Shown here in pieces: positions 18,598 to 26,607 of a DNA stretch of 64,000 nucleotides. The first letter of the stretch is position 1; the number at the start of each line of letters is the position of its first letter. The notes under the pieces are model-generated. The model ran no database searches. It saw only the letters and a program-made list of their open reading frames with translations, and was not told where the DNA came from. Source of the DNA: Bradyrhizobiaceae bacterium (GTDB lineage Bacteria; Pseudomonadota; Alphaproteobacteria; Rhizobiales; Xanthobacteraceae); assembly GCA_020853885.1 (NCBI GenBank), contig JADYXZ010000018.1, positions 62,001-126,000 on the forward strand. Reading direction: 5' to 3'. A program made the position numbers and the translations under genes.

Positions 18598-19455
18598 GTG
18601 AACGCTGCTCCTGAAAAGGGAACAGGACGGTTCCCGCTGTCGCGGACGTATCTGTGCCTGGCATGCGGCCTGGCCGGGGCAGGATTATTGATGACAGCGT
18701 GGCCCCTCGATCCCGACCACGGGGAGACCCACGCGAGCCAGCACGAGATCCATCGGCCATTCATACCTGCGATCCGCATGGACGAAGACCGCCGCGCCGC
18801 GCCGGCGGAGTTCGCGCGCCGTGCCGGGCTGGCGCTGCGGGACGAGGTGGGCGCGACCGGGCTCGTCCGTTGCGGCGCGGCGACCGGAACCGGCCAGCTC
18901 ACCGTGCGCAACGACGTGATCACCACGGCGGCGCACGTTCTGATCGACGAACGCGGCAGGCGGCGGACCGGCTGCGTGTTCGAGCCGATGATAGGGTCGG
19001 GCGCGATCCCGATCGATTATGGATCGATCAGCACGGGCAGCGACCTGCCGCTGTCCAACCGCGCGACCCGGGACTGGGCGGTGGCGAAGCTGGTTGCGCC
19101 GGTACCGGGCGCGCGGCCGTATGCGGTGGCCTCCTCGCTGGCGCTGCCGTCGAACATCCTGATGTGTGCGGGCGGCAACAAGGGATTTGCGGCGATGGGC
19201 ATGGAGCGCTGCAACGCGCGCAAGGTGATCGGCAAGTCGCCGGACGGCATCCGCGAGATCGCCATCGACTGCAATGCGGGGCCGGGCAGCTCGGGCGCCG
19301 CGCTGCTCTCGGGCAAGAAGGTGCTCGGCATCTATGTCGGCTACCGCAGCGACAATCCGAAGAAGGTGCAGGCGTTCTCGGAGTCGCACTACAATTTCGC
19401 GATCACGGTCGAGGGGCCGTTCAGGCGCGCGCTGCTGGCGGCCGGCGGACAATGA
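18598..19455 (+). CDS. Trypsin-like serine protease, exported
   Basis: A roughly 285-residue chymotrypsin-fold protease. The catalytic triad can be read: His in VITTAAHVLID near residue 117, Asp in RDWAVAKLV near residue 158, and Ser in CNAGPGSSGAALLSG near residue 228. An N-terminal hydrophobic segment (TYLCLACGLAGAGLLM) suggests a signal anchor. The start is uncertain: TTG at 18592, GTG at 18598 and an internal ATG at 18691 are possible, and only the first two keep the membrane segment. The substrate is unknown. Confidence 0.78.
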   Translation: MNAAPEKGTGRFPLSRTYLCLACGLAGAGLLMTAWPLDPDHGETHASQHEIHRPFIPAIRMDEDRRAAPAEFARRAGLALRDEVGATGLVRCGAATGTGQLTVRNDVITTAAHVLIDERGRRRTGCVFEPMIGSGAIPIDYGSISTGSDLPLSNRATRDWAVAKLVAPVPGARPYAVASSLALPSNILMCAGGNKGFAAMGMERCNARKVIGKSPDGIREIAIDCNAGPGSSGAALLSGKKVLGIYVGYRSDNPKKVQAFSESHYNFAITVEGPFRRALLAAGGQ

Positions 19456-19737
19456 GCACCGACAGTCCGGCGCAACCGGCGCGCGGCATGGTGAGCATCC
19501 GGTAAGCGACTTTCTTGCCGATCCGTTTCCGGCGTTGCGCCGACCGCTGCGGCATCGGCATTTCCAGCGTGAACCATTCCTGAATCGCGCCGCGGAAAAC
19601 CGGCACGGTGAGATTCCGTTTAGTCAACCGCTTAAGATGCGATTCAAACGTCCTCTGCATGCTTGCGTCATGCCGGGCGGGGCGCCCGGAGAGAAACAAG
19701 CGGTGCAAACGGCGCCGGTGGAATGCAGGGGGCTACA

Positions 19738-20013
19738 ATGGGGCGCAGCGAACTTCTGGCGCTGGAAGAAGCGGCGAAGCGGCAAGGCGGCAACATCGCC
19801 GAGATCTGCTTCAAGCTTGGGATGTTCTATTCAATCGGCGGCTCGGTGCCGGCCGACAAGGTTGCCGCGCACAAGTGGTTCAATCTGGCGGCGGCGCGCG
19901 GCAACCGCGAGGCGGTGAACTACCGGCGCGAGCTCGCGAACGAAATGTCCGAGGGCGAGATTGCCGATGCGCAGCGCGCCGCGCGCGAGTGGATCGTCGC
20001 GGCCGCATACTGA
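19738..20013 (+). CDS. Small Sel1-repeat protein
   Basis: A 91-residue protein with one Sel1-type helical repeat: AEICFKLGMFYSIGGSVPADKVAAHKWFNLAAARGNREAVNYR. Sel1 repeats mediate protein-protein contacts. The ATG at 19738 is preceded by AGGG; a frame 75 bases longer has no similarity. No signal peptide, so probably cytoplasmic. The ending MSEGEIADAQRAAREW is a typical Sel1-protein tail. Partner unknown. Confidence 0.75.
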   Translation: MGRSELLALEEAAKRQGGNIAEICFKLGMFYSIGGSVPADKVAAHKWFNLAAARGNREAVNYRRELANEMSEGEIADAQRAAREWIVAAAY

Positions 20014-20086
20014 TTTCCGAGTTCGGGGAGGGGACTGAAAGGGCCGGCCATTACGCCGGCTCTTTCACACTCCAGCGGCGGCTCTT

Positions 20087-20251
20087 TCACACTCCAGTGC
20101 AAGCAGCGACGCGCAGGACCAGCAGCAACAGGACGATGCCGACGAGGCCGCCGACGAAGATGATTCGGTGCGTCGGATTCCGGAGAATGATTTCACCCTG
20201 CCGTGCCTTTTCCGCGGGATACGGCTCGGCGCGCTTGCGTTCTTCCTGCAT
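20087..20251 (-). CDS. Small conserved tail-anchored membrane protein
   Basis: A 54-residue protein with a charged N-terminal part (QEERKRAEPYPAEKARQGEIIL) and a single hydrophobic C-terminal span (IIFVGGLVGIVLLLLVLRVAA). The segment PAEKARQGEIIL followed by one span is familiar from short conserved proteins in Bradyrhizobium relatives, sometimes misannotated as permease parts. Function unknown. It diverges from the BT1-type transporter. Confidence 0.6.
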   Translation of the reverse strand: MQEERKRAEPYPAEKARQGEIILRNPTHRIIFVGGLVGIVLLLLVLRVAACTGV

Positions 20252-20348
20252 GTGGTAACAAGCGCCGGGCCCGGCGCATGGTTCCGCGCCGGCCTGCCGC
20301 GGCCCGGCGCTTTCGAGGGGCGCGGCTTCTGAAGGCAGCGAGGCAGGC

Positions 20349-21797
20349 GTGGCGGCGGTCGATCTTCTCCAGCCCATCCGGGCGCTCAAGCTGCGCTACG
20401 TGCCGCTCCTGATGGTCTATTTCGCCTATGGCGCGCTCGGCATCATCGACGTCACGCGCGACGTATGGGTGAAGGAGGCGCTGACGCTGTCGCCGGCGCA
20501 GCTTGCCGCGATCGGCGTGTGGCTGACGCTGCCGTGGACCGTGAAGGTCGTGTTCGGCGAACTCGTGGACAGCGTTGCGATCTTCGGCTCGCGGCGGCGG
20601 ATCTATATCCTGATCGGGGCGGCGTTCACGGCGGCGGGCATGCTGACGCTCGCGGCGGCGGCCGGCCGCTGGTTCGACGGGCAGCCGAGCCTGGCTGCGA
20701 TGTTCGTGCTCGGCATGCTGCTGATCGTGATCGGCACCGTGATCCAGGACGTGGTTGCCGATGCCATGAGCACCGAGGTGGTGCCCCGCGTCGACGCAAA
20801 GGGCGCGCCGCGACCCGACGAGGACGTGCGCGCGGAGCTCGGCATGGTGCAGGTGCTCGGGCGGCTTGCGCTCTCGATCGGCATTCTCGCGGTGGCCGGT
20901 CTCTCCGGCTATCTCGCCAAGGTGCTCGACCGCGAGACGGTGTTCCTGCTCGGCCTCGTTATCCCGGCGATCTCGGTGACCGGCGTTTTCCTCATCCGCT
21001 CGGAAGTGGGCGAGCCGCGGCCGATCGACTGGCGGCTGCTCGGCGGCGGCATCGCCTTCGGCGCCGTGGTGCTCGCGCTCGCGCTCGGCGACGTGCCCTA
21101 TTCGCAGGAGTGGATCTTCGTCATTTCGATGGCCGTCGTCTGCACGATGCTCTACATGATCACGCGCGACGTCGAGCCGAAGACGCAGCAGGCGATCCTG
21201 TTCACCACCATCATCATCTTCCTGTTCCGGGCGACGCCCGGCGTCGGCGACGGCTATTTCTGGTGGACGCTCGACATCCTGAAATTCGACGAGGCGTTCT
21301 ACGGGCACCTGCGGCAGACGGCGGCGATCATCGGCCTCGTCGCGCTGTGGCTGTTGTCGAAGCCGATCACCGAGTACCGCGTGACCGTGGTCCTGTTCTG
21401 GCTCGCGGTCGCCGGCTTCGTGCTGTCGGCGCCGAACATCGGGCTGTTCTACGGCATCCACGAATGGACCGAGGCGCAATTCGGCCTCGGCGCGCGGTCG
21501 ATCGCGCTGATCGACGCGGCGGCGAGCTCGCCGTTCGCGCAACTCAGCATGATCCCGCTGCTGACGCTGATCGCCTATTACGCGCCGGCCGGGCACCGGG
21601 CGACGTGGTTCGCGCTGATGGCGTCCTTGATGAACCTGGCGCTGGTGGCCGGCCAGCTCGGCACCAAATACCTCAACCAGATCTTCACGGTGGGGCGGGG
21701 CGCCTATGACGAGCTGGGCGTGCTGCTCATCACCGCGGCGGTGCTCGGATTCCTGATTCCGGTCGCGGCGATCGCGGTGTTCGGGCGGCGCGTGTGA
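20349..21797 (+). CDS. BT1/folate-biopterin-type major facilitator transporter
   Basis: A 482-residue protein with about twelve hydrophobic spans. The N-terminal region (LMVYFAYGALGIIDVTRDVWVKEAL, then LTLPWTVKVVFGELVDSV) and the motif VIQDVVADAMSTEVVPR near residue 135 resemble the BT1 branch of the major facilitator superfamily, whose members move folates or pterins in plants, cyanobacteria and trypanosomatids. The substrate here is inferred only at family level. GTG start at 20349 (VAAVDLLQPIRALKLRYVP). Confidence 0.8.
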   Translation: MAAVDLLQPIRALKLRYVPLLMVYFAYGALGIIDVTRDVWVKEALTLSPAQLAAIGVWLTLPWTVKVVFGELVDSVAIFGSRRRIYILIGAAFTAAGMLTLAAAAGRWFDGQPSLAAMFVLGMLLIVIGTVIQDVVADAMSTEVVPRVDAKGAPRPDEDVRAELGMVQVLGRLALSIGILAVAGLSGYLAKVLDRETVFLLGLVIPAISVTGVFLIRSEVGEPRPIDWRLLGGGIAFGAVVLALALGDVPYSQEWIFVISMAVVCTMLYMITRDVEPKTQQAILFTTIIIFLFRATPGVGDGYFWWTLDILKFDEAFYGHLRQTAAIIGLVALWLLSKPITEYRVTVVLFWLAVAGFVLSAPNIGLFYGIHEWTEAQFGLGARSIALIDAAASSPFAQLSMIPLLTLIAYYAPAGHRATWFALMASLMNLALVAGQLGTKYLNQIFTVGRGAYDELGVLLITAAVLGFLIPVAAIAVFGRRV

Positions 21798-21852
21798 GGG
21801 GCGGCGGGGCGCGCCTTGAATTCGGCAGCCGGGTCCTGCATGTGGAGGCTAC

Positions 21853-21945
21853 GGAGTCGTGGCCGAGAGGCTGAAGGCGGCGGTTTGCTAAACCGTTATA
21901 CGGTCAAAAGCCGTATCGAGGGTTCGAATCCCTCCGACTCCGCCA
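21853..21945 (+). tRNA. tRNA-Ser (anticodon GCT)
   Basis: A class II tRNA with acceptor GGAGTCG (21853-21859) pairing to CGACTCC (21935-21941), discriminator G and encoded CCA (21943-21945). The anticodon loop TTGCTAA gives GCT, which reads AGC/AGU serine codons. The long variable arm (tacgg-tcaaaa-ccgta type) and the T-arm GGTTCGAATCC are typical. Confidence 0.97.
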
Positions 21946-22109
21946 GACCCCCTTATTTTCATCCAGTTTACTAGCCCCCTCCCTCGGGGGCTTTAATTTA
22001 CTTGGCCGCTTCAAACAGTCGCTTTAATCTACCTTGGAACTATGCTATAAATACGAACTAACAGATTTTATCTGTATATTATGGTGGCCCTGTGGGGCCG
22101 GGAGGGCAC

Positions 22110-22463
22110 ATGTCACGTTTCCGCGTTTCCGCCGCGGCCGCATTCGGCCTCGGCGCGTTCCTGATTGCGCCGCTGCCCGCGGCCGCGCAATCGGCAGCCG
22201 ACGTCGCGGTGCTCGCCGGGCCCTGCGCCAACTGCCACGGCCCTGACGGACGCTCGCCGGGGCCGATCGCGTCGATTGCCGGCCAAGCCGAGGCGGCGCT
22301 GCTGGAAAAGCTCAAGGCGTTCAAATCGGAGACGCCGCCGGCCGGCACCACCATCATGAACCGCCATGCGAAAGGGTACAGCGACGAGCAGCTCGCTGCG
22401 CTCGCCAAGTATTATTCGCAGATCAGCGCCACTGCGCCTGCGGCCGCAAAGGGGAAGAAGTGA
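22110..22463 (+). CDS. fccA: Monohaem c-type cytochrome, sulfide dehydrogenase cytochrome subunit
   Basis: A 117-residue periplasmic cytochrome: signal peptide (FRVSAAAAFGLGAFLIAPLPAAA-Q), haem motif CANCHG near residue 43, axial Met likely in TIMNRHAKGYSDEQL near residue 89. It overlaps the flavoprotein gene (TGATG), so they are coexpressed as the electron-accepting and catalytic subunits of flavocytochrome c. This subunit carries one haem, whereas some flavocytochromes have a dihaem partner. The ATG at 22110 follows a GGGAGGGCAC purine-rich element. Confidence 0.88.
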   Translation: MSRFRVSAAAAFGLGAFLIAPLPAAAQSAADVAVLAGPCANCHGPDGRSPGPIASIAGQAEAALLEKLKAFKSETPPAGTTIMNRHAKGYSDEQLAALAKYYSQISATAPAAAKGKK

Positions 22464-23761
22464 TGAGCACGCACACGAAGTTTTCACGGCGGCAGACGCT
22501 TGCGCTTCTCGGCGGCGCCGGCGCCGCAGCTTTTTCGTTTTCGACGCCCGCCCTCGCGCAGCAGGCCGCGGGCCGCGTCGTAGTCGTCGGCGGCGGCTTC
22601 GGCGGCGCGACAGCCGCCAAGTATCTCAAGCGCGGAAACCCGAAGCTCGCGGTCACGCTCGTCGAGCCGGCCAAGCGCTTCTACACCTGCCCGTTCACCA
22701 ACCTGCATTTCGCGGGCCTGCGCACCTTCGAGCAGCAGGGCCACGGCTACGACGAGCTGCGCCGCCTCGGCGTCACGGTCGTGCATGAGCGCGCGAACGA
22801 CGTCGACAACAAGGGCAAGAGCGTCACGCTCTCCGGCGGCAAGAAGCTTCCCTACGACAAGCTCGTGCTGTCGCCGGGCATCGACTTCCGCTGGGGCGCG
22901 CTTGCGGGCTACGACGAGGCGGCCGCGCAACTCGCACCGCATGCCTGGCAGGCGGGGCCGCAGACCACGCTCCTGAAGAAGCAGCTCGACGCCATGCCGG
23001 ACGGCGGCGTGTTCATCCTGGTCGCGCCCGACAACCCGTTCCGCTGCCCGCCGGGACCCTACGAGCGCGCGAGCATGGTCGCGCACTACATCAAGACGAA
23101 GAAGCCGAAGTCGAAGCTCCTGATCCTCGACGCCAAGGAAAACTTCTCCAAGCAGGGCCTGTTCCAGGACGGCTGGAAGAAGTTCTACGCGGACATCATC
23201 GAGTGGGTGCCTGCTTCCAAGGACGGCAAGGTGGTCCGCGTCGACGCCAAGGCGCGCGAGGTGGAGACCGAGTTCGGCAAGAAGCACAAGGCCGCGGTGC
23301 TCAACGTCGTGCCGCCGCAGAAGGCCGGCTTCATCGCCGACCGCGCAGGCGTCACCAACCAGAGCGGCTGGGTGCCGGTGAAGCCGCAGACCTTCGAGTC
23401 GGCGCAGGTCGCCGACATCCATGTGGTCGGCGACGCCACTATCGCCGCGCCCATGCCGAAGTCCGGCTTCTGCGCCAATGCGCAGGCCAAGGTCGCGGCG
23501 GCGGCCATTGTCGCCTCGCTCGCGGGGCGCGAGGCGCCGCGTGCGTCGTGGTCCAACACCTGCTACAGCCTGATCGCGCCCAACTACGGCATCTCTGTTG
23601 CGGGCGTCTATGAAGTGGTGGACGGCAAGATCGTCGAGATCAAGGGCGGCGGCGTCAGCCCGCGCGAAGCGTCCGACGAGTTCCGCAAGCTCGAGGCCCA
23701 ATATGGGGTCGGCTGGTACAATGCGATCGCGCAGGATACGTGGGGCTTGCGGCCTGCGTAA
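22463..23761 (+). CDS. fccB: Flavocytochrome c sulfide dehydrogenase flavoprotein subunit (FccB/SoxF)
   Basis: A 432-residue periplasmic flavoprotein that oxidises sulfide (or sulfane intermediates) and passes electrons to the cytochrome. Tat signal FSRRQTLALLGG, then the FAD-binding motif VVVVGGGFGGATAAKYL. Cys76 in YTCPFTNL matches the covalent-FAD cysteine, and Cys195 (FRCPPGPY) with Cys337 (SGFCANAQAK) match the redox-active disulfide. A GDATIAAPM segment binds FAD again near residue 323. The gene is followed after 39 bases by a copy of the transporter start codon where two toxin-antitoxin modules are inserted. Confidence 0.93.
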   Translation: MSTHTKFSRRQTLALLGGAGAAAFSFSTPALAQQAAGRVVVVGGGFGGATAAKYLKRGNPKLAVTLVEPAKRFYTCPFTNLHFAGLRTFEQQGHGYDELRRLGVTVVHERANDVDNKGKSVTLSGGKKLPYDKLVLSPGIDFRWGALAGYDEAAAQLAPHAWQAGPQTTLLKKQLDAMPDGGVFILVAPDNPFRCPPGPYERASMVAHYIKTKKPKSKLLILDAKENFSKQGLFQDGWKKFYADIIEWVPASKDGKVVRVDAKAREVETEFGKKHKAAVLNVVPPQKAGFIADRAGVTNQSGWVPVKPQTFESAQVADIHVVGDATIAAPMPKSGFCANAQAKVAAAAIVASLAGREAPRASWSNTCYSLIAPNYGISVAGVYEVVDGKIVEIKGGGVSPREASDEFRKLEAQYGVGWYNAIAQDTWGLRPA

Positions 23762-23797
23762 GCCGGCTGTGTTCCGCTTGAAGACGATGGAGCGGCG

Positions 23798-23816
23798 GGC
23801 ATGACGCCCGCCGCTT
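23798..23816. repeat. 19-bp direct repeat, copy 1 (fccB side; carries original yeeE-like start)
   Basis: The sequence GGCATGACGCCCGCCGCTT is identical at 23798, 25783 and 26589. At this copy a GGAG ribosome-binding site lies 8 bases before the ATG, as expected for the undisturbed transporter start, but the frame stops after eight codons (ATG...TCG TGA). The right arm also belongs to a perfect 10-bp hairpin, 23791-23800 with 23806-23815. Confidence 0.95.
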
Positions 23817-23930
23817 TCGTCTCGTGAGTATCGTTGGTACTCATTGCGTTATGAGGCGGTCTATCGGCTTGTAGATTGTGCATTAGGCTCATGGAAGTGA
23901 TCGGCAGCAGAACTGGGCGCCTGTTCGAAT

Positions 23931-24569
23931 ATGTCACACTCGCCTGAACAGCCGAAAATCTACCATATCGTTCATATCGACAATCTGCCCTCGATTGTCA
24001 GTGACGGATTTCTGTGGCCCGATTCCGTCATGGTCGAGCGAAGAAGTGGTGCTGTTATCGGCAACAATGAAATCAAAGCTGATCGCTTGCATTTGCCGGT
24101 ATCATGCCATCCGGGAACGACCGTCGGTCAGTTCGTTCCCTTCTATTTCTGCCCTCGATCCGTGATGCTGTACGTCATCAGCAAGCGCAATCATCCGAAT
24201 GTTGCCTATCGTGACGGACAGGAGCCCGTCATCCATCTTGAGGCTGACTTGAAGCGGGCAGTCGAATGGGCGAATCGGCGCGGGCGCCGATGGACCTTCA
24301 CCGACATCAATGCGGCCAATCGTGCGGCAGATTTCTTCGCCGATCTTGATGATCTTACGAATCTAGATTGGGCCGCGATCAATACTCATAATTGGAAAGC
24401 TTGTCGCGATCACAAGATGGCGGAATTCTTGATGCAGGATCAGTTTCCCTGGGAATTAGTCGAGAGAATCGGGGTATTCTCGGAACCGATAGGCGCTCAA
24501 GTTATACGAGCATTCGCCGAAGCCAATCATCGTCCGCCTGTGAACGTGAAGCGGGCTTGGTATTATTGA
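23931..24569 (+). CDS. darT: DarT-type DNA ADP-ribosyltransferase toxin (DUF4433)
   Basis: A 212-residue toxin that, in characterised members, ADP-ribosylates thymidine (or guanosine) in single-stranded DNA. The N-terminal YHIVHIDNLPSIVSDGFLWP gives the NAD-binding histidine region, VPFYFCPRSVMLY near residue 70 carries the conserved arginine (R76), and HKMAEFLMQDQFPWE holds the catalytic glutamate (E165). Length and order match the family. darG begins 12 bases after the stop. DarTG systems act in phage defence. Codon use is less GC-biased than in the neighbours, consistent with transfer. Confidence 0.92.
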   Translation: MSHSPEQPKIYHIVHIDNLPSIVSDGFLWPDSVMVERRSGAVIGNNEIKADRLHLPVSCHPGTTVGQFVPFYFCPRSVMLYVISKRNHPNVAYRDGQEPVIHLEADLKRAVEWANRRGRRWTFTDINAANRAADFFADLDDLTNLDWAAINTHNWKACRDHKMAEFLMQDQFPWELVERIGVFSEPIGAQVIRAFAEANHRPPVNVKRAWYY

Positions 24570-24581
24570 TTAGGGGCGATC

Positions 24582-25643
24582 ATGATCGAGTTCAGGATCG
24601 GAGACATCTTGCAGGCGGACACGGAAGCGCTGGTCAACACCGTCAACTGTGTCGGCATTATGGGACGCGGTATCGCGCTTCAGTTCAGGAATGCCTATCC
24701 TGAGAATTTCAAGGCGTATGAAGCAGCATGCAAACGCGATGAAGTGCGACCCGGCAAGATGTTCGTCTTCGAAACCGAGCAACTCACTAATCCGAAGTAC
24801 ATCATTAATTTTCCGACCAAGCGACATTGGCGCGGTAAGAGTCGAATGGAGGATATCGACGCTGGCCTCAAATCTCTTGCTGACGAGATTCGTGCGCGAG
24901 GCATCAAGTCAATCGCGATTCCTCCACTGGGCAGCGGCCTTGGCGGTCTCGATTGGCGAAGCGTTCGTCCTCGCATTGAGACGGCGCTTCGCGAGTTTGC
25001 TGACGCCCGCATCGTCGTTTTCGAGCCGCACGCTTCGTCCGATGTGAGGCCGGCGACGACTTCCCGTGAGGTTCCGCAGATGACAGCAGGGCGAGCATCA
25101 CTGGTCGTTCTGATGCATCGTTATCTTGGCGGGCTGATGGACCCGTTTGTTACGCTGCTCGAAGTGCACAAGTTGATGTATTTCATGCAGGAGGCCGGGC
25201 AGCCACTACGGTTACGCTATACCAAGGCACCATACGGACCGTATGCTGAGAACCTTCGACATGTGTTGCGCACTGTAGAAGGTCATTTCGTTACTGGATA
25301 TGCGGACGGTGGAGATGCGCCTGATAAGCAGCTTGAACTGGTGCCGGGCGCGGTAACCGATGCCGAGGCGTTCCTCGAAGATAATCTCGATACTCGTCGG
25401 AGATTCGATCGAGTTGCTGCCCTCTTCGAAGGATTCGAGACGCCGTTCGGTCTTGAACTACTTTCAACTGTTCATTGGGCGGCTACCCGCGAGGGCGCTA
25501 CAACTCAAGAGAAAGTCGTTGCTGCCGTCTACGCATGGAATGATCGAAAGAAGCGTTTTTCACCTCGCCAGATTGGCCTTGCGTTTAAGGTTCTGGAAGA
25601 GAAGGGTTGGCTAGAGCCGAGCGCCATGAAATATCATGCTTAG
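24582..25643 (+). CDS. darG: DarG macrodomain antitoxin
   Basis: A 353-residue antitoxin. The N-terminal macrodomain (residues 1-150) has EALVNTVNCVGIMGRGIALQF for ADP-ribose binding and PTKRHWRGKS, whose Lys80 matches the catalytic lysine of known DarG proteins; IPPLGSGLGGLDW completes it. It removes ADP-ribose from DNA. The C-terminal half (about 165-353) has HKLMYFMQEAG and KAPYGPYAENLRHVL, like the DarT-binding region of two-domain DarG proteins, and is not a NADAR domain as far as I can tell. Both activities therefore look intact. Confidence 0.92.
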   Translation: MIEFRIGDILQADTEALVNTVNCVGIMGRGIALQFRNAYPENFKAYEAACKRDEVRPGKMFVFETEQLTNPKYIINFPTKRHWRGKSRMEDIDAGLKSLADEIRARGIKSIAIPPLGSGLGGLDWRSVRPRIETALREFADARIVVFEPHASSDVRPATTSREVPQMTAGRASLVVLMHRYLGGLMDPFVTLLEVHKLMYFMQEAGQPLRLRYTKAPYGPYAENLRHVLRTVEGHFVTGYADGGDAPDKQLELVPGAVTDAEAFLEDNLDTRRRFDRVAALFEGFETPFGLELLSTVHWAATREGATTQEKVVAAVYAWNDRKKRFSPRQIGLAFKVLEEKGWLEPSAMKYHA

Positions 25644-25782
25644 CGGTACGTCCCTCATGTTTAATTTCATGATCGGACCAAGTTCGTACCGGTCAGCCAA
25701 GCTAAGGTTGCGAAGTTGGAAGCGTAGGAGTTCAAGGGGTACGACGCAATCCGATGACGCGCACTGAAACGAATAGACACGA

Positions 25783-25801
25783 GGCATGACGCCCGCCGCT
25801 T
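25783..25801. repeat. 19-bp direct repeat, copy 2 (between the two toxin-antitoxin modules)
   Basis: Perfect copy of GGCATGACGCCCGCCGCTT. It shares one more base on the left (A) with copy 3. The bases before copies 2 and 3 also share a GAAAC-N-AA pattern about 22 bases upstream of the ATG, which hints that they are equivalent cassette right ends. Confidence 0.95.
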
Positions 25802-25868
25802 GGTTTCTGAAACATCGGGCGGGGTGTGCGTTAGGTCCGTCGCTCGATCGGGCGCGAAAGCAGGGATA

Positions 25869-25919
25869 GTATCAATTATTGATACCGACGGCTTGACGGA
25901 CGTATCATTGAATGATACG
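25869..25919 (+). promoter_or_regulatory. Operator/promoter of higBA with two palindromes
   Basis: Two related palindromes precede higB: GTATCAATTATTGATAC (25869-25885) and CGTATCATTGAATGATACG (25901-25919), both built on the GTATCA(A/T) / (A/T)TGATAC half-site, 32-34 bases centre to centre. A TTGACG -35-like hexamer (25893-25898) lies between them, so repressor binding would cover the promoter. HigA, alone or with HigB, is the expected binder. Confidence 0.8.
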
Positions 25920-25926
25920 TTTGCGC

Positions 25927-26205
25927 ATGATCCGGTCCTTCAAGGACAGGGCGGCCGAGGCGGTCTTCGACGGCGAGAGCCCGAAAGGCTTCCCGGCTCC
26001 GGTCAGGATTGCCCGCCGCAAGCTCGAAATGCTCAACGCAGCGACCCGGCTGGATGATCTCCGCATTCCGCCGAGCAACCGCCTCGAAGCCTTGAAAGGC
26101 GACCGGAAGGGACAGCATTCGATCCGGATCAATGATCAATACCGGATTTGCTTCGTCTGGACCGAGGCTGGTCCTTCTGAAGTTGAGATTGTCGATTACC
26201 ATTGA
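25927..26205 (+). CDS. higB: HigB/RelE-type mRNA interferase toxin
   Basis: A 92-residue RelE-superfamily toxin: MIRSFKDRAAEAVFDGE, KLEMLNAATRLDDLRIPPSNRLEALKGDRKGQHSIRINDQYRICFVW and an EVEIVDYH ending, the classic HigB pattern with the basic and aromatic residues used for ribosome-dependent mRNA cleavage. The ATG at 25927 is preferred over one at 25912 that lies inside the operator palindrome. The antitoxin gene starts 14 bases downstream, in the toxin-first order normal for higBA. Confidence 0.93.
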   Translation: MIRSFKDRAAEAVFDGESPKGFPAPVRIARRKLEMLNAATRLDDLRIPPSNRLEALKGDRKGQHSIRINDQYRICFVWTEAGPSEVEIVDYH

Positions 26206-26219
26206 GAGGAAGCACTGAT

Positions 26220-26522
26220 ATGGCGCGCAAGCTCCCCCCGATGCACCCCGGCGAGGTCCTCCGTGAGGAGTTCATGAAGCCAATGAACCTCACAGCCTAC
26301 GCCATTGCCAAGGCGATCGGTGTTCCGCGCACGCGTATCGAGCGCATCGCGGACGAGAAGATCGGCATCACCGCCGACACCGCGCTTCGCCTCGCCAAGT
26401 ATTTCGGCAATAGTGCCGAATTCTGGCTGAACCTCCAGAGCCGCTTCGACATGCTCACGGCCGAGCGCGCGCTGGCGAGCGAGCTGAAAAAGATCGAGCC
26501 ACGCGACGCTGAGGCGGCTTGA
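26220..26522 (+). CDS. higA: HigA family antitoxin (XRE helix-turn-helix)
   Basis: A 100-residue DNA-binding antitoxin: PPMHPGEVLREEFMKPMNLTAYAIAKAIGVPRTRIERIADEK is the helix-turn-helix core, followed by ITADTALRLAKYFGNSAEFWLNLQSRFDM, diagnostic of the HigA/VapI family. It neutralises HigB and should repress the operon through the two palindromes upstream of higB. ATG at 26220 with GAGGAAG ribosome-binding site; the 26202 TTG in frame overlaps the toxin stop and is unlikely. Confidence 0.93.
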   Translation: MARKLPPMHPGEVLREEFMKPMNLTAYAIAKAIGVPRTRIERIADEKIGITADTALRLAKYFGNSAEFWLNLQSRFDMLTAERALASELKKIEPRDAEAA

Positions 26523-26588
26523 GGCTCCGGGATCTCCTCAATCTATGACATCGACGAAAATGAAACTTCCCGAAACAAACGGTCCACA

Positions 26589-26607
26589 GGCATGACGCCC
26601 GCCGCTT
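26589..26607. repeat. 19-bp direct repeat, copy 3 (current yeeE-like start)
   Basis: Perfect copy of GGCATGACGCCCGCCGCTT whose ATG (26592) is the present start of the YeeE/YedE gene. There is no ribosome-binding site at normal spacing before it, in contrast to copy 1. Confidence 0.95.

Larger units (their letters stand above)
23817..25801. mobile_element. Inserted DarT-DarG cassette bounded by 19-bp direct repeats
   Basis: A 1985-base segment from just after repeat copy 1 through copy 2. It holds only darT and darG with short flanks and no integrase or transposase. It is visibly poorer in GC than both flanking sulfur genes (estimated by eye). Insertion at a direct repeat inside the first codons of the transporter gene is inferred from the repeat positions. 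Confidence 0.65.
25802..26607. mobile_element. Inserted HigB-HigA cassette bounded by 19-bp direct repeats
   Basis: An 806-base segment between repeat copy 2 and the end of copy 3. It holds higB, higA and their operator region and no recombinase. Its GC content appears close to the chromosome, unlike the DarTG cassette, so the two units probably came from different sources. Confidence 0.6.

Noticed and set aside
19421-19708. 95-residue minus-strand frame after the serine protease gene
   Set aside because: Basic, no domain or ribosome-binding site that I can support, and partly antisense to the protease gene; kept out of the annotation.
23791-23815. Perfect 10-bp hairpin after fccB as a transcription terminator
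   Set aside because: It has no T tract and coincides with the original start region of the transporter, so the palindrome is better explained by repeat copy 1 and the codons MTPAA; a weak termination effect is not excluded.
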